In this document: in pieces, positions 28,276 through 36,949 of the stretch | How positions within the stretch are numbered: the first letter of the stretch is position 1 | Layout: every line of letters starts with the position of its first letter | Assembly (NCBI GenBank): GCA_963821025.1 | Contig: CAWGCG010000005.1 | Span: forward strand, 310,001 to 374,000 | Length of the DNA: 64,000 nt | Direction: 5' to 3' | Source: WHSW01 sp963821025 | GTDB taxonomy: Bacteria > Actinomycetota > Thermoleophilia > Solirubrobacterales > 70-9 | Translations under genes and position numbers: made by a program | The notes under the pieces: model-generated | Told to the model about the DNA's origin: nothing | The model's input: only the letters and a program-made list of their open reading frames with translations | The model's database searches: none

Positions 28276-28809
28276 TCAAGCCGCCGAGGCGACTTCCTTT
28301 CTCAGTTTCTCCAGCTTGTTTCGCAAGCTCGCGTCGAGGACCATGTTGCCGACCCGCAGCACCAGGCCGCCGAGGATGTCGGGGTCGACCTCGTTCGAGA
28401 GCTCGATCGTGCGCTCGGTCTGGCGCTCGATCTCCTCGCCGACCCGGTCGATCACGCCCTTGTCGAGCTCGACCGCGCTGGTCAGGGTCACCTCGAGCCG
28501 CTTTTTCGCTTCCGCCCAGAGCTCGTCGAAGCGCTGGCGGATCCGAAAGATGGCCGGCATCCGGTGCTTCTCGGCGAGCAGCTCGAGGAAGTTTACGAAC
28601 TCGTCGCTGGCGCCCGAGACCGCCGCCGAGATCGCCTCGCGCTTCTCCGCCGAGGAGAAGTAGGGGCTGAAGAAGAAGACGCGCATGTCGTTGGACTCGT
28701 TCATCGCATCGGTGAACTGCGCCAGCTGCTCGCGCACCTCGTCGAGCTGGTCAGTCTCGGTGGCCGCCCCGAACAGAGCGTCGGCGTATACCCGTGCGAT
28801 CTCCTCCAT
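28276..28809 (-). CDS. atpH: ATP synthase F1 delta subunit
   Basis: Delta connects the peripheral stalk to the top of F1. The 177-residue protein begins E-E-I-A-R-V-Y-A-D-A-L-F, the OSCP/delta N-terminal helix. It ends with the conserved beta-alpha unit V-D-P-D-I-L-G-G-L-V-L-R-V-G-N-M-V-L-D-A-S. The length is normal. The ATG overlaps the atpF stop by one base (TGATG), so delta and b are coupled, matching their shared role in the stator. Confidence 0.95.
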   Translation of the reverse strand: MEEIARVYADALFGAATETDQLDEVREQLAQFTDAMNESNDMRVFFFSPYFSSAEKREAISAAVSGASDEFVNFLELLAEKHRMPAIFRIRQRFDELWAEAKKRLEVTLTSAVELDKGVIDRVGEEIERQTERTIELSNEVDPDILGGLVLRVGNMVLDASLRNKLEKLRKEVASAA

Positions 28810-29399
28810 CAGGACTGGCCGCGCTCCTCGCTCCCGTTACCCGCCAGCGCTGAGAAGTCGACCTCGGCGAGCGCCTCCTCGACCAGTCGCTTCTGGTCCT
28901 GGTCGTCGAGCGACTTGCGGGTCACCTTCTCGGTCGCGAGCACGGTCAGATCGGCGACCTCGGCGCGGATCTGCTCGAGCGAGCGCCGGGTCTCGGTCTC
29001 GATGTCCTTGCGCGCCGCGGCGACCAGCTCCGCGCGCTTTTCCTTGCCCGACTCGGTCGCCTCGGCGACCGCCGCCTCCGACGCCTTGCGGGCGCGGGCG
29101 ACGAGCTCATCGGCCTGCTCGCGCGCCTCGCGCAGGCGCTGGCGGTACTCGTCGAGCAGCTGGTCGGCCTCCTCGCGCTGGCGCTCTGAGGCCTCGATGT
29201 TCTCGCGGATCGCGTTGGCGCGCTTCTCCAGCGCCTCGCCGATCCGCGGGAACGCCGCCTTCGAGAGCACGTACATGGTCACTCCGAAGGCGAGCAGGGT
29301 CCAGAACATCAGCCCGAGCGAGGGCGAGACGAGGAAGCTGCCGCCCTCCTCCTCGGCCGCCAGCGGCAGCAGCGTCGCTATGTCTGCGAACGCCTCCAC
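28809..29399 (-). CDS. atpF: ATP synthase Fo subunit b
   Basis: Subunit b is the dimeric peripheral stalk. The 196-residue protein has one membrane segment near residues 28-48 (L-G-L-M-F-W-T-L-L-A-F-G-V-T-M-Y-V-L). A long charged coiled coil rich in Glu, Arg and Ala follows (R-E-N-I-E-A-S-E-R-Q-R-E-E-A-D). The start is GTG four bases after atpE. A short Glu/Gly-rich segment precedes the membrane helix. Confidence 0.94.
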   Translation of the reverse strand: MEAFADIATLLPLAAEEEGGSFLVSPSLGLMFWTLLAFGVTMYVLSKAAFPRIGEALEKRANAIRENIEASERQREEADQLLDEYRQRLREAREQADELVARARKASEAAVAEATESGKEKRAELVAAARKDIETETRRSLEQIRAEVADLTVLATEKVTRKSLDDQDQKRLVEEALAEVDFSALAGNGSEERGQS

Positions 29400-29403
29400 C
29401 GGC

Positions 29404-29670
29404 CTAGAGGAAGAACGCGATCAGGCCGAAGATGAAGGTGTAGAACGCGACCGCCTCGGTCAGCGCGAAGCCGAGCCAGCGGATCGACTGCAGCTCGTCC
29501 CTCATCTCCGGCTGGCGGGCGACCGACTCGATCTCCTTGCCGAAGATGATCCCGATGCCGATCCCGGCTCCGATCGAGCCGAGTCCGGCGCCGACCCCGA
29601 GTGCGATCGACTTGAGCCCGTCGTCGGTGACCCCCGAGGCGGCCTGTGCGATCGGAAGCAAGAAATCCAT
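29404..29670 (-). CDS. atpE: ATP synthase Fo subunit c
   Basis: Subunit c forms the rotating proteolipid ring. The 88-residue hairpin has a Gly-rich first helix (G-A-G-L-G-S-I-G-A-G-I-G-I-G) and the polar loop R52-Q-P-E55. The ion-carrying Glu72 lies in G-F-A-L-T-E-A-V-A-F-Y-T-F. Residue 32 is Ser, and I do not see the Gln-based Na+ site, so proton coupling is expected. The start is ATG 29670 with AAAGGAG upstream; the frame continues beyond it opposite nothing meaningful. Confidence 0.96.
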   Translation of the reverse strand: MDFLLPIAQAASGVTDDGLKSIALGVGAGLGSIGAGIGIGIIFGKEIESVARQPEMRDELQSIRWLGFALTEAVAFYTFIFGLIAFFL

Positions 29671-29684
29671 TGGTGCTCCTTTTC

Positions 29685-30596
29685 TTAGTGAGAGTCGGCG
29701 GTCGCTCCGCCGATGTAGATGGCTGTCAAGGTCGAGAAGATGAATGCCTGGAGCGTCGCCACCAGGCCGATCTCGAAGACGAAGAAGGCGAAGGCGAGCG
29801 GGAAGGTGAGCACGCCGAGCGCGGCGAGGCCGAGCAACACGGCGAGCCCACCGGCCATGAACAAGATCAGCAGGTGGCCGGCGAGGATGTTGGCGAACAG
29901 ACGCACGGAGAGCGAGATCAGCCGGACGGCGTGGGAGATCGCCTCGATGACGAAGATCGCCGCGCGCCCGACGATGTTCATGTCCTCGAGCCCCGGCGGC
30001 AGCCACGACTTCAGGTAGCCGAACAGGCCCTTGGCACGGACGCCCTCGTAGTGGTAGGCGAGCACCGAGATCAGCGCCAGGGCGAGCGGGATCGAGATGT
30101 TCGCGGTCGCGGCGTAGATCGCCAGCGACGGCACCTCAACCCCGAAGATGTCGACCTTGTGCTCGGTGTTGGTCGGCAGCGGCAGGTAGCCGAGCATGTT
30201 CGAGAACCAGATGAAGAAGAAGAGCCCGGCGAGGTAGGGAAACCACTTGCGGGCGAGCTTCTCGTCGGGGATGTTGCCCCCGGTGATGTTGTTGCGGGTG
30301 AGGTCGTAGGCGAGCTCGACCGCCATCTGCACCTTGTTGGGCTCCCGCTGCATCCGCCGGGCGATGAACACCATCGTTCCGATCGTCAGCCCGCTGGCGA
30401 GGACCACGTAGAGCACCGCCTTGGTGATCGAGAGGTCGACGCCACCGATCGAGAGCGCGATCCAGGGATCGAGCATGAACTCGTTCTGGGGCTGGAACTC
30501 GTCGTTCTTGCCGGCCGAGCCGACGACCACCACCAGCATCACGGTGACCAGCAGGTAGAGGCCGAGCGCGAGGAAGACTTTGGCCTTGGTGCTCAT
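29685..30596 (-). CDS. atpB: ATP synthase Fo subunit a
   Basis: Subunit a provides the half-channels for protons next to the c ring. The 303-residue membrane protein has several hydrophobic helices. The essential arginine is in S-L-S-V-R-L-F-A-N-I-L-A-G-H, and E-I-G-L-V-A-T-L-Q-A-F-I-F lies in the last helix. Start is ATG 30596 (M-S-T-K-A-K-V). The longer frame upstream overlaps the atpI-like gene and lacks family similarity. Confidence 0.95.
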   Translation of the reverse strand: MSTKAKVFLALGLYLLVTVMLVVVVGSAGKNDEFQPQNEFMLDPWIALSIGGVDLSITKAVLYVVLASGLTIGTMVFIARRMQREPNKVQMAVELAYDLTRNNITGGNIPDEKLARKWFPYLAGLFFFIWFSNMLGYLPLPTNTEHKVDIFGVEVPSLAIYAATANISIPLALALISVLAYHYEGVRAKGLFGYLKSWLPPGLEDMNIVGRAAIFVIEAISHAVRLISLSVRLFANILAGHLLILFMAGGLAVLLGLAALGVLTFPLAFAFFVFEIGLVATLQAFIFSTLTAIYIGGATADSH

Positions 30597-30600
30597 CGGG

Positions 30601-31014
30601 TCACCGCGTCTGCTCGGGGTAGAGCAGCTTCGAGAGCGCCAGGCAGGCGAGGTGGACCGTGACCAGCGCAAAGGCGAGCACCGCCGCCGCGAGGCCATCC
30701 TCACGCGCGCCGAGCAGCCCGACCAGCAGGATCGCCAGGGTCACCAGCCAGAGGCGACCGATGGTCGCTCCGCCGGCCAGCGCCAGCGCTCGCCGGCGGT
30801 CGCCGCGGGCGAGCGCGGAGGCGACGGCGCGATCGGCCGCCGTCAGCACGGCGTGCTGGGCGATCCAGGCCAAAGCCGCGGCCGCGTAACCGGCCAGCGG
30901 CAGGTCGGCGAGCACGAAGACCGGGAATGCCAGCGCCAGCAGCCCCAGGTCGGCGTACCGCAGCAGGACGCCGGGACGCCCGGCTTCAGAGCCGTCTAAA
31001 GCGAACGTAGACAA
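30601..31014 (-). CDS. AtpI-like membrane protein (ATP synthase subunit I)
   Basis: The protein has about 137 residues and is largely hydrophobic, with four predicted membrane segments (for example L-G-L-L-A-L-A-F-P-V-F-V-L-A and L-W-L-V-T-L-A-I-L-L-V-G-L-L-G). Its position between atpZ and atpB is that of subunit I, an assembly helper for the c ring. Sequence similarity alone would be weak, so the call rests mainly on context. I chose the TTG at 31014 (M-S-T-F-A-L-D-G), which overlaps atpZ by 29 bases. A longer frame exists but would cover atpZ entirely. Confidence 0.65.
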   Translation of the reverse strand: MSTFALDGSEAGRPGVLLRYADLGLLALAFPVFVLADLPLAGYAAAALAWIAQHAVLTAADRAVASALARGDRRRALALAGGATIGRLWLVTLAILLVGLLGAREDGLAAAVLAFALVTVHLACLALSKLLYPEQTR

Positions 31015-31183
31015 GAGCAAGACCCGCGCAGAGGCCGGCGAACAATCCGAGCAGGCCGAGCGGGATCGCAAGGCCCACCAGCGAGCCGAGCCCGTATCCG
31101 GCCGCCGCCCCGGCGAGCATCGCTCCGACCAGGGACAGGCCGGCCGTGGCGGCGTCCACCCTCGTCGGAGGGCCATTGGTCAT
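30986..31183 (-). CDS. atpZ: AtpZ-type ATP synthase assembly protein
   Basis: This small 65-residue protein has two membrane helices separated by a short loop (A-G-A-A-A-G-Y-G-L-G-S-L-V-G and G-L-L-G-L-F-A-G-L-C-A-G). It ends with Y-V-R-F-R-R-L. This is the ATPase_gene1 (PF09527) pattern, commonly the first gene of bacterial atp operons. Recent work on AtpZ/AtpI in other bacteria links them to c-ring assembly or divalent-ion supply. It starts at ATG 31183 and heads the operon. Confidence 0.8.
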   Translation of the reverse strand: MTNGPPTRVDAATAGLSLVGAMLAGAAAGYGLGSLVGLAIPLGLLGLFAGLCAGLALVYVRFRRL

Positions 31184-31293
31184 CTGAGAAGCTGAAGCTG
31201 CGGCCAGACAATGACGGTCGCTGATCCGATCGATCCAGGAAGTGGACAGGACACCCGCGTAACCGCCAGAGCAAGCGGTGCAACGGGATCGCG

Positions 31294-31348
31294 ACTATAG
31301 CCGAACGCGGGCTGCCACCGGGGTCGGCTTGTAACACGTTTGTAACAC
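31294..31348 (-). promoter_or_regulatory. Candidate atp operon promoter with tandem direct repeats
   Basis: On the minus strand TATAGT (31299 to 31294) could be the -10 of the atp operon, about 110 bases before atpZ. Thirty bases further upstream two copies of TTGTAACAC (plus strand, 31329-31337 and 31340-31348) are spaced 11 bases apart. That is one helical turn, a layout typical of a regulator binding site. No good -35 box is visible. Confidence 0.45.
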
Positions 31349-31351
31349 CGG

Positions 31352-32596
31352 CTACGGGGTATCGTCGACCGCTTGGAACTCATCGGTCTCGAGCTCGCGG
31401 GCCACTCGCTCGTCCACCTCGGCCTCGCTCGGCGGCGCCCCGCGAAAGTCCTCCAGCTCCTGTGAGCGGGCGCGGCGCAGCTTCAGGATCTCGAGCGTGA
31501 TCACCAGGTAGAAGCTCGCCGCGAGCGCGAACAGCAGGCAGGCGACGATGACCACAGTCCAGGCTGGGTCGAAGTTGCCGTGATCGTCGGAGTAGGGGAC
31601 GAAGCGCAAGGCCAGCGCCAGGCCCGCCATCACCAGCGCCCAGCCGTACAGATAGGCGAGTGTCCGACGCTGGGAGAAGCCGATGTTCGCCATTCGGTGG
31701 TGGAAGTGCCAGCTGTCTGCCTGGTAGATCGGGCGGCGATATTTGATTCGCTTGGCTACGACGAAGCCGGTGTCGAGGAGGGGGACCGCCAGGATCACCA
31801 ACGGGAAGAACAGCGCGACGACCGCGTTGGTCTTGAGGGCGCCCTGGACGGCGATCGCGCCGAGCAGGTAGCCGAGCAGGTTTGAGCCGGTGTCTCCCAT
31901 GAAACTCGACGCCGGCGGGAATCCGTGCCGCAGGAAGCCGAGTGCTCCTCCCGCCGTCGCCGCCGCGAGTACGCCGGCGCTCGTGCGCGACAGCGAGACG
32001 GCGATCACCGCCAGCGTTCCAGCCGAAATCGCGCAGACTCCCGCCGCGAGGCCGTCGACTCCGTCGATCAAGTTGACGACGTTGATGAATGCGACGATCC
32101 CGATCACGGTCAGCAGATGGCCGAGATGGATCTGGCCCACGAGCGGCACCTGCAAGAGCTCGACGGCATTGAGCTCGACGCGACCGAGGAACGGCAGTGT
32201 GAAGTTGGCCACCTGCACGCCGTTGAAGACGGGGATCATTGCGGCGATCGCCTGGCCGACGAGCTTGACCGCGGCCGGGAGATCCCAGATGTCGTCGGCG
32301 ACGCCGACGAGCGTGATGAAGATCGCGCCGCCGAGCACCGCCCTCGTCAACGGCACCCACGGGAGGAAGAGGAGCCCGCTGACGAGGACGGCGATCAGGA
32401 TCGCAAGCCCACTCAGCTTCGGCGTTGGAAGCACATGCAGGCTGCGCTCGTTGGGGTAGTCGATCGCGCCGATGCGTCGCGCGAACCACTCCGCGAGCGG
32501 AACCAGCAGCCACGCCAGAACCGCAGCGACCAGGAAAGCGAGAACGGCGTCGAGAGCGTCGGGCCTTCCGTTGTTGATGATGGCCAGGACGTTCAC
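31352..32596 (-). CDS. wecA: WecA/TagO-type undecaprenyl-phosphate glycosyl-1-phosphate transferase
   Basis: This integral membrane enzyme starts lipid-linked glycan synthesis by transferring a sugar 1-phosphate (typically GlcNAc-1-P) to undecaprenyl phosphate. The 414-residue protein has about eleven membrane segments and the family's cytoplasmic motifs: V-A-D-D-I-W-D-L, N-V-V-N-L-I-D-G-V-D-G-L-A, F-M-G-D-T-G-S-N-L and the H-F-H-H-R-M loop. The C-terminal 60 residues are charged and Glu-rich. The GTG start directly follows the asnB stop. It is the last gene of the four-gene glycan operon that starts at 36221. Confidence 0.92.
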   Translation of the reverse strand: MNVLAIINNGRPDALDAVLAFLVAAVLAWLLVPLAEWFARRIGAIDYPNERSLHVLPTPKLSGLAILIAVLVSGLLFLPWVPLTRAVLGGAIFITLVGVADDIWDLPAAVKLVGQAIAAMIPVFNGVQVANFTLPFLGRVELNAVELLQVPLVGQIHLGHLLTVIGIVAFINVVNLIDGVDGLAAGVCAISAGTLAVIAVSLSRTSAGVLAAATAGGALGFLRHGFPPASSFMGDTGSNLLGYLLGAIAVQGALKTNAVVALFFPLVILAVPLLDTGFVVAKRIKYRRPIYQADSWHFHHRMANIGFSQRRTLAYLYGWALVMAGLALALRFVPYSDDHGNFDPAWTVVIVACLLFALAASFYLVITLEILKLRRARSQELEDFRGAPPSEAEVDERVARELETDEFQAVDDTP

Positions 32597-34489
32597 CTAA
32601 GTGGTCCCTGGATTCGTGCCTGCCAGATGAGCGTCGTGCCAGAGAGTCAGGGCCAGCACCCCCCACAGCTGCCGACTGAGGTCCTCGCGACCGCTCTCGT
32701 GGGAGTCGAGAAGCTGCGTGACGGCCCCCGGCTCGAGTAAGCCCTGCCGTCGAAGAGTCTCCGGCGATAGGACATCCCGGGCAAACTCACGCATCTCGCC
32801 GCGCAGCCAGGCCGCGATCGGGGCCGAGAAGCCCTGCTTGGTGCCGTCGACGACCTCGCGTGGGAGCAGCGGGCGAACGGCCCGCCTCAGCAACCGCTTC
32901 TTCTGCAGCCCTCGCACGCGTGACCGGCGTGGCAGCGCCAGAGCCAGCTCTGAGACGGCCGGGTCGAGAAACGGCACCCGTGCCTCGAGCGAGTGGGCCA
33001 TGCTCGCGCGGTCGGTCTTGACGAGGAGGTCGTCGACGAGGTAGATCCCGAGGTCGACGTCCTGAAGCCGCGCCAGCGACTCCGCACCCTCGGTCTCGGC
33101 ATAGCGGCGGCGGTGTTCGGCCAGCGGATCGCCGATTGGGCCACGGTGCGCGCGCAACCGGTCCCGTGCCTCTGCGGAGAATATTTCCTTCCAGGCCTGA
33201 TGGCCGGATAGGGGATCCAAGCCGGCACCCCGGGCGAAGCGCTTCGCCCGGTAGTCGAAGCTGACCTTGGCGCTCGACGACGGCAGTCTGTCGATCAGGG
33301 GCCGGGCCACGCGGGCCGGCCACCCCAGCCATGGGGCGACGCGGTCGGCGACGTAGGTGTAGTAGCCGCCGAACAGCTCGTCCGCCCCCTCACCGGAGAG
33401 CACGACCTTCACCGACCCGGCGGCGAGCTGCGAGACGAGGAACGTCGGCAGCGCCGAGGAGTCACCGAAGGGCTCGTCGAAAGCCGCAGCGATCCGCGGC
33501 AACAGCTCGACGGCGTCCGGTTGCACCACCAGCTCGTGATGGTCGGTGTCGTAGCGCGCGGCGACCGCGCGGGCACGGTGGAGCTCGTCAAAGGACGACT
33601 CGCTGAAGCCGATCGAGAAGGTGCGAATTCGTTCGCTCGTGGCGTCGGCCGCGAGCGCTGTCAACGCCCCGGAGTCGACGCCGCCCGAGAGCAGGACCCC
33701 GACCGGGACGTCGGAGACCAGGTGCGCGCGGACCGAGTCGCTCAAACGGCGCCGCAGCTCCGCGGCGAGCTCGCGCTCATCCTCTTCACGTAGGGCCTCT
33801 TCGGGTACGGGCGCCGGCCGGGCATAGCGATGGAAGCGGGGCTCGCTGCCCTGCTCCCAGATCAGCAGGCAGCCCGCGGGCAGCTTGCGCGCCTGAGCGA
33901 AGATGGTCAGCGGGGCCGGGACGGAGTTCAAGGTCAGATACGCTTCGAGCGCGGTCGGGTCGACCTCGTCGCGAGACTGGGGGGCGCGGCGGAGCGCGCG
34001 CAGATCCGAGGCGAAAGCGAGAAGGTCGCCGTTCAATGCGTAGACGAGCGGCTTGATCCCGAAACGATCGCGGGCAAGCACGAGCCGCCGATGGCTCGCG
34101 TCCCAGACCGCGACCGCGAACATGCCGCGCAAGCGCTCTGCGAAGCCCGCGCCGTGCTGCTCGTAGAGGTGTGCGAGCACCTCACTGTCGCCCTCGCTGG
34201 TGAAGGTGTGCCCGGCGGCGTGGAGCTCATCGCGGAGCTGCCGGTAATTGAGGATCTCGCCGTTTTGGACGACGTGCACGCTCCCTTCCTCGTTGGTGAC
34301 CGGCTGATCGCCGTGGGCGAGGTCGATGATCGACAGGCGACGCGCGGCAAGACCAACTGGGCCGCTGATCACGGTCCCGTCGCTGTCAGGGCCGCGGTGG
34401 CGAAGCGTCGCAGACATCGCGAGCAGCGCTTCGCGGTCGGCATCGACGCCGGAGCCGTCAAGACGGGCGAGGCCGCAGATCCCGCACAT
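32597..34489 (-). CDS. asnB: Asparagine synthetase (glutamine-hydrolysing)
   Basis: The enzyme amidates aspartate, or an aspartate-like carboxylate, using glutamine and ATP. The 630-residue protein starts M-C-G-I-C-G, so Cys2 is the amidotransferase nucleophile. The synthetase half has the pyrophosphate loop L-L-S-G-G-V-D-S-G and L-S-G-E-G-A-D-E-L-F-G-G-Y. Its place between a sugar transferase and WecA matches the asnB paralogues found in exopolysaccharide loci, where amidation of a glycan or peptide component is suspected. That role is inference; housekeeping asparagine synthesis is the alternative. Confidence 0.93.
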   Translation of the reverse strand: MCGICGLARLDGSGVDADREALLAMSATLRHRGPDSDGTVISGPVGLAARRLSIIDLAHGDQPVTNEEGSVHVVQNGEILNYRQLRDELHAAGHTFTSEGDSEVLAHLYEQHGAGFAERLRGMFAVAVWDASHRRLVLARDRFGIKPLVYALNGDLLAFASDLRALRRAPQSRDEVDPTALEAYLTLNSVPAPLTIFAQARKLPAGCLLIWEQGSEPRFHRYARPAPVPEEALREEDERELAAELRRRLSDSVRAHLVSDVPVGVLLSGGVDSGALTALAADATSERIRTFSIGFSESSFDELHRARAVAARYDTDHHELVVQPDAVELLPRIAAAFDEPFGDSSALPTFLVSQLAAGSVKVVLSGEGADELFGGYYTYVADRVAPWLGWPARVARPLIDRLPSSSAKVSFDYRAKRFARGAGLDPLSGHQAWKEIFSAEARDRLRAHRGPIGDPLAEHRRRYAETEGAESLARLQDVDLGIYLVDDLLVKTDRASMAHSLEARVPFLDPAVSELALALPRRSRVRGLQKKRLLRRAVRPLLPREVVDGTKQGFSAPIAAWLRGEMREFARDVLSPETLRRQGLLEPGAVTQLLDSHESGREDLSRQLWGVLALTLWHDAHLAGTNPGTT

Positions 34490-34495
34490 CGAGCG

Positions 34496-35221
34496 TCAGT
34501 CTCTGAAGCGCGATCCGCCCCCCGCCCGGTGACCGAGCGCGGGACGCAGCGATTTACGAGCGACGTGCAATACGGTCGCTCCGAGAACCTGCAGGTACAG
34601 CATCACCGAACGGTCGGCGATGTACTCGAGGTCGTGCGCCAGTTTGTCGGTCCAGGTCTCCTCACGCCGGATCCGGGTTTGAGCGAACCCGGTGACCCCG
34701 GGTCGGACGACAAGCCGCTGCCAGTATTGGGGGATCTCGGCGGTCAGCTCAGCGAAGAATGCGGGCCGGATCGGGCGCGGGCCGACAACGCTCATGTCGC
34801 CGCGCAGAACGTTGAGAAACTGGGGTAGCTCGTCGATGTGGGTAGCCCGCAGCAGCCCGCCGACGGGTGTCACCTCCGCCTGCGTGCGTTTCGTCAGTTC
34901 CTCGCCGAGATAAGGTCCAAGCCGCTTTTCGGCGTTTGGCGCGAGGGTGCGGAACTTGTACATCTCGAAGACCACCCCCGAGCGCCCGATGCGTGGCCCG
35001 CGATACAACACCGGCCGTCCCGAGGTCGCGCCGACGGCCCCTGCGACCAACGCGAGGACCGGCGAGCAGATGCCCAGGACGCTGGTGGCGATGGCGAGAT
35101 CGAGGAACCGCAGTGCGGGATCGACCCCACGCTGGCCGTAGGCGGCCTCCATGCCGGCATAGGCCTCCGCCCCCTCAAAGGAGGGCGGCACCGCGGTCGT
35201 GCTACTTGCCATCGCCGTCAA
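34496..35221 (-). CDS. Bacterial sugar transferase (phosphoglycosyltransferase, WbaP/WcaJ-like)
   Basis: The monotopic phosphoglycosyltransferase family attaches the first sugar phosphate to a polyprenyl phosphate. The 241-residue protein has one hydrophobic segment near residue 45-65. The conserved catalytic regions are M-Y-K-F-R-T-L, T-H-I-D-E-L-P-Q-F-L-N-V-L-R-G-D-M-S-V-V-G-P-R-P and a final P-G-V-T-G-F-A-Q. The Asp-Glu pair in I-D-E-L is the family's catalytic dyad. It overlaps the DUF354 gene by 20 bases; an internal ATG at 35212 is an alternative start. Confidence 0.9.
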   Translation of the reverse strand: MTAMASSTTAVPPSFEGAEAYAGMEAAYGQRGVDPALRFLDLAIATSVLGICSPVLALVAGAVGATSGRPVLYRGPRIGRSGVVFEMYKFRTLAPNAEKRLGPYLGEELTKRTQAEVTPVGGLLRATHIDELPQFLNVLRGDMSVVGPRPIRPAFFAELTAEIPQYWQRLVVRPGVTGFAQTRIRREETWTDKLAHDLEYIADRSVMLYLQVLGATVLHVARKSLRPALGHRAGGGSRFRD

Positions 35222-36221
35222 CGGCTTCCAGGATCAGGCTTACGAGTAGCGCGGGGTCGCGGCGAGCCCGCTGCCCGTCCGCGCTGCGCTTGCGAAGCTC
35301 GAGGGCGCTCGGATTCGTCAACGGTCGCAGCTTTCCAGCACGGATCAGCGCCTCGTCGACACCTCCCATGCGGCCCCCGTAGGTGGTGTAGACGGGCGCC
35401 CCGAGGGCGACCGCCTCGCGGTTCATCGTCCCACCGGCGGAGATCACGAGGTCGGACTGCGCGATCAGGCTCTGCGCGTCTACCGCGGAGCCCGGCAGGA
35501 TCACCGAGGGCAGCTCGAGCGCGTCGACGAATTTGCGTTGAGCCGCGGTCCGCGGCAGGACCACAGCATGCACGCGCTCATCGTTGCCCAGACGCATCAG
35601 CACCTCGGGGAATAGCGGATTCGACTTGCGGTGATACAAGGAGACGTCGGGGGGCGGGCGCAGCACAACCACGATGCGCCCGCGATCGACGCCGAGCGTC
35701 TCAAGCAGGGTGCGATCAGGCTCAAAGTCCGCAAGGTAGTACTCCTCCTTGAGGCCGGGGTACTGCCGGAGCTTGCCGGGCCCGACGCCGAACTTTCGCA
35801 ACCGTTCAGCGGGCACCGACTCCGGGAAGATCACTCGGCGCGCAAGCCGGCAGCCGACTTGGTGCTGCATCACGGCCCACTCGTAGTCGTGCAGATTCGC
35901 CGCCGGGATCGCGAGCGCTCGCGCGGCCAGCGCCAGGTCGTTGGAGCCGTGTGCGACGGCGAGGTCGAAAGCCCGGCTTGAGCCGAAGCGACGCATACCG
36001 GCGGTGCGCTCGATCAGGCGAGCCAGTTTGCTCACGCGCGAGGCGCCGCCATGACGGCCGATCGGCGTGTGGTCGATCCCGTGAAGCGCGAGCAACTCCT
36101 GTGTTTGGGCGTACTCGCGCGAGGTCACCTCGACGTCGTGGCCCGACTCTCGGAGGCGCTCGATGATCGGTCGCAACACGAGCACGTGTGCCGGCCCGCT
36201 CATGTCGACCCAGACCCTCAT
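35202..36221 (-). CDS. DUF354-type glycosyltransferase/epimerase-like protein
   Basis: The 339-residue protein begins M-R-V-W-V-D-M-S-G-P-A-H-V, the DUF354 (PF04007) opening. It has a GT-B-like two-domain layout, with A-H-G-S-N-D-L in the first half and S-D-L-V-I-S-A-G-G-T-M-N-R-E-A in the second. DUF354 proteins resemble UDP-GlcNAc 2-epimerases and MurG but their reaction is not established. It heads a minus-strand operon with a sugar transferase, asnB and wecA, so a step in envelope glycan synthesis is likely. On the minus strand TAAGTT lies ten bases before its ATG. Confidence 0.8.
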   Translation of the reverse strand: MRVWVDMSGPAHVLVLRPIIERLRESGHDVEVTSREYAQTQELLALHGIDHTPIGRHGGASRVSKLARLIERTAGMRRFGSSRAFDLAVAHGSNDLALAARALAIPAANLHDYEWAVMQHQVGCRLARRVIFPESVPAERLRKFGVGPGKLRQYPGLKEEYYLADFEPDRTLLETLGVDRGRIVVVLRPPPDVSLYHRKSNPLFPEVLMRLGNDERVHAVVLPRTAAQRKFVDALELPSVILPGSAVDAQSLIAQSDLVISAGGTMNREAVALGAPVYTTYGGRMGGVDEALIRAGKLRPLTNPSALELRKRSADGQRARRDPALLVSLILEAVDGDGK

Positions 36222-36304
36222 CAGCCAGCGAAACTTACGGGTCGGGTGCCGGTTAGGCTGGTCGGGGGGAGGAAGTCAAGCTTCGACCACGGAGGTGGAC
36301 CAGG

Positions 36305-36949
36305 ATGAAGCAGAGCAGAAGGCGGCTGCCGTCGCCGGCGATGTTGGTTGCGATCGTGGCGCTGGTCGCCGCGCTAACCGGCTCGGCGGTCGCGCTGCAG
36401 GGCAAGAACTCGGTCAAGTCCAACGACATCGCGCCGAACGCGGTCAAGGGCAAGGACATCGCCTCGAAGGCGGTCAAGTCACGACAGATCGCCGACAACG
36501 CGATCACCTCGCCGAAGCTGGACCTGTTCAAGACCGGCGCTGCCGCCGGCGAGATCTCGACCACCTCGGGCCCACCGGTCGACCTCGGCGGCCCGGCGGT
36601 GACGGTCACCGTCCCCACCGATGGACTGGTCGGGATCTTCGCCCGGGTCGAGGGCCGAGCGACCGGCGGCGGTAACAACGCAGCCGGGCAGGTCCACCTG
36701 TTCGAGCCCACCTTCCTGAGCTCGGCGCCGGTGGTGATGGAGTACCCGAGTGGCGGTGGCTTCGCCGTGCGCCAGACCTCTCCCGGTGGCGACGCCGGTG
36801 CGGGCGGTGTCGGCTCGGCGCTTCGCGGCGGCATGATCGTGCTCGCGCCCCCGCCGGGGACGTACACGTTCTCGCTGCGCTACAGCGCCCAGGGCGGCGC
36901 CACGGCGCTGTTCCGCAACCGGGCGATCTGGGGCGGCGTCCTGAACTAA
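36305..36949 (+). CDS. Secreted protein of the Thermoleophilia 'KNSVxSxDI' type
   Basis: The 214-residue product has a cleavable signal peptide (basic start, then L-V-A-I-V-A-L-V-A-A-L-T-G-S-A-V-A). Short repeats follow, of the form S-V-K-S-N-D-I-A-P-N-A-V-K-G-K-D-I-A-S, each about ten residues and suggesting a small beta-solenoid stalk. The rest is a Gly-rich beta domain ending R-A-I-W-G-G-V-L-N. I recall many paralogues of this architecture in Solirubrobacterales; their function is unknown. A ribosome-binding site (GGAGG) precedes the ATG, and TAGGCT near 36252 may be its -10. It converges on glyA with a four-base overlap. Confidence 0.8.
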   Translation: MKQSRRRLPSPAMLVAIVALVAALTGSAVALQGKNSVKSNDIAPNAVKGKDIASKAVKSRQIADNAITSPKLDLFKTGAAAGEISTTSGPPVDLGGPAVTVTVPTDGLVGIFARVEGRATGGGNNAAGQVHLFEPTFLSSAPVVMEYPSGGGFAVRQTSPGGDAGAGGVGSALRGGMIVLAPPPGTYTFSLRYSAQGGATALFRNRAIWGGVLN

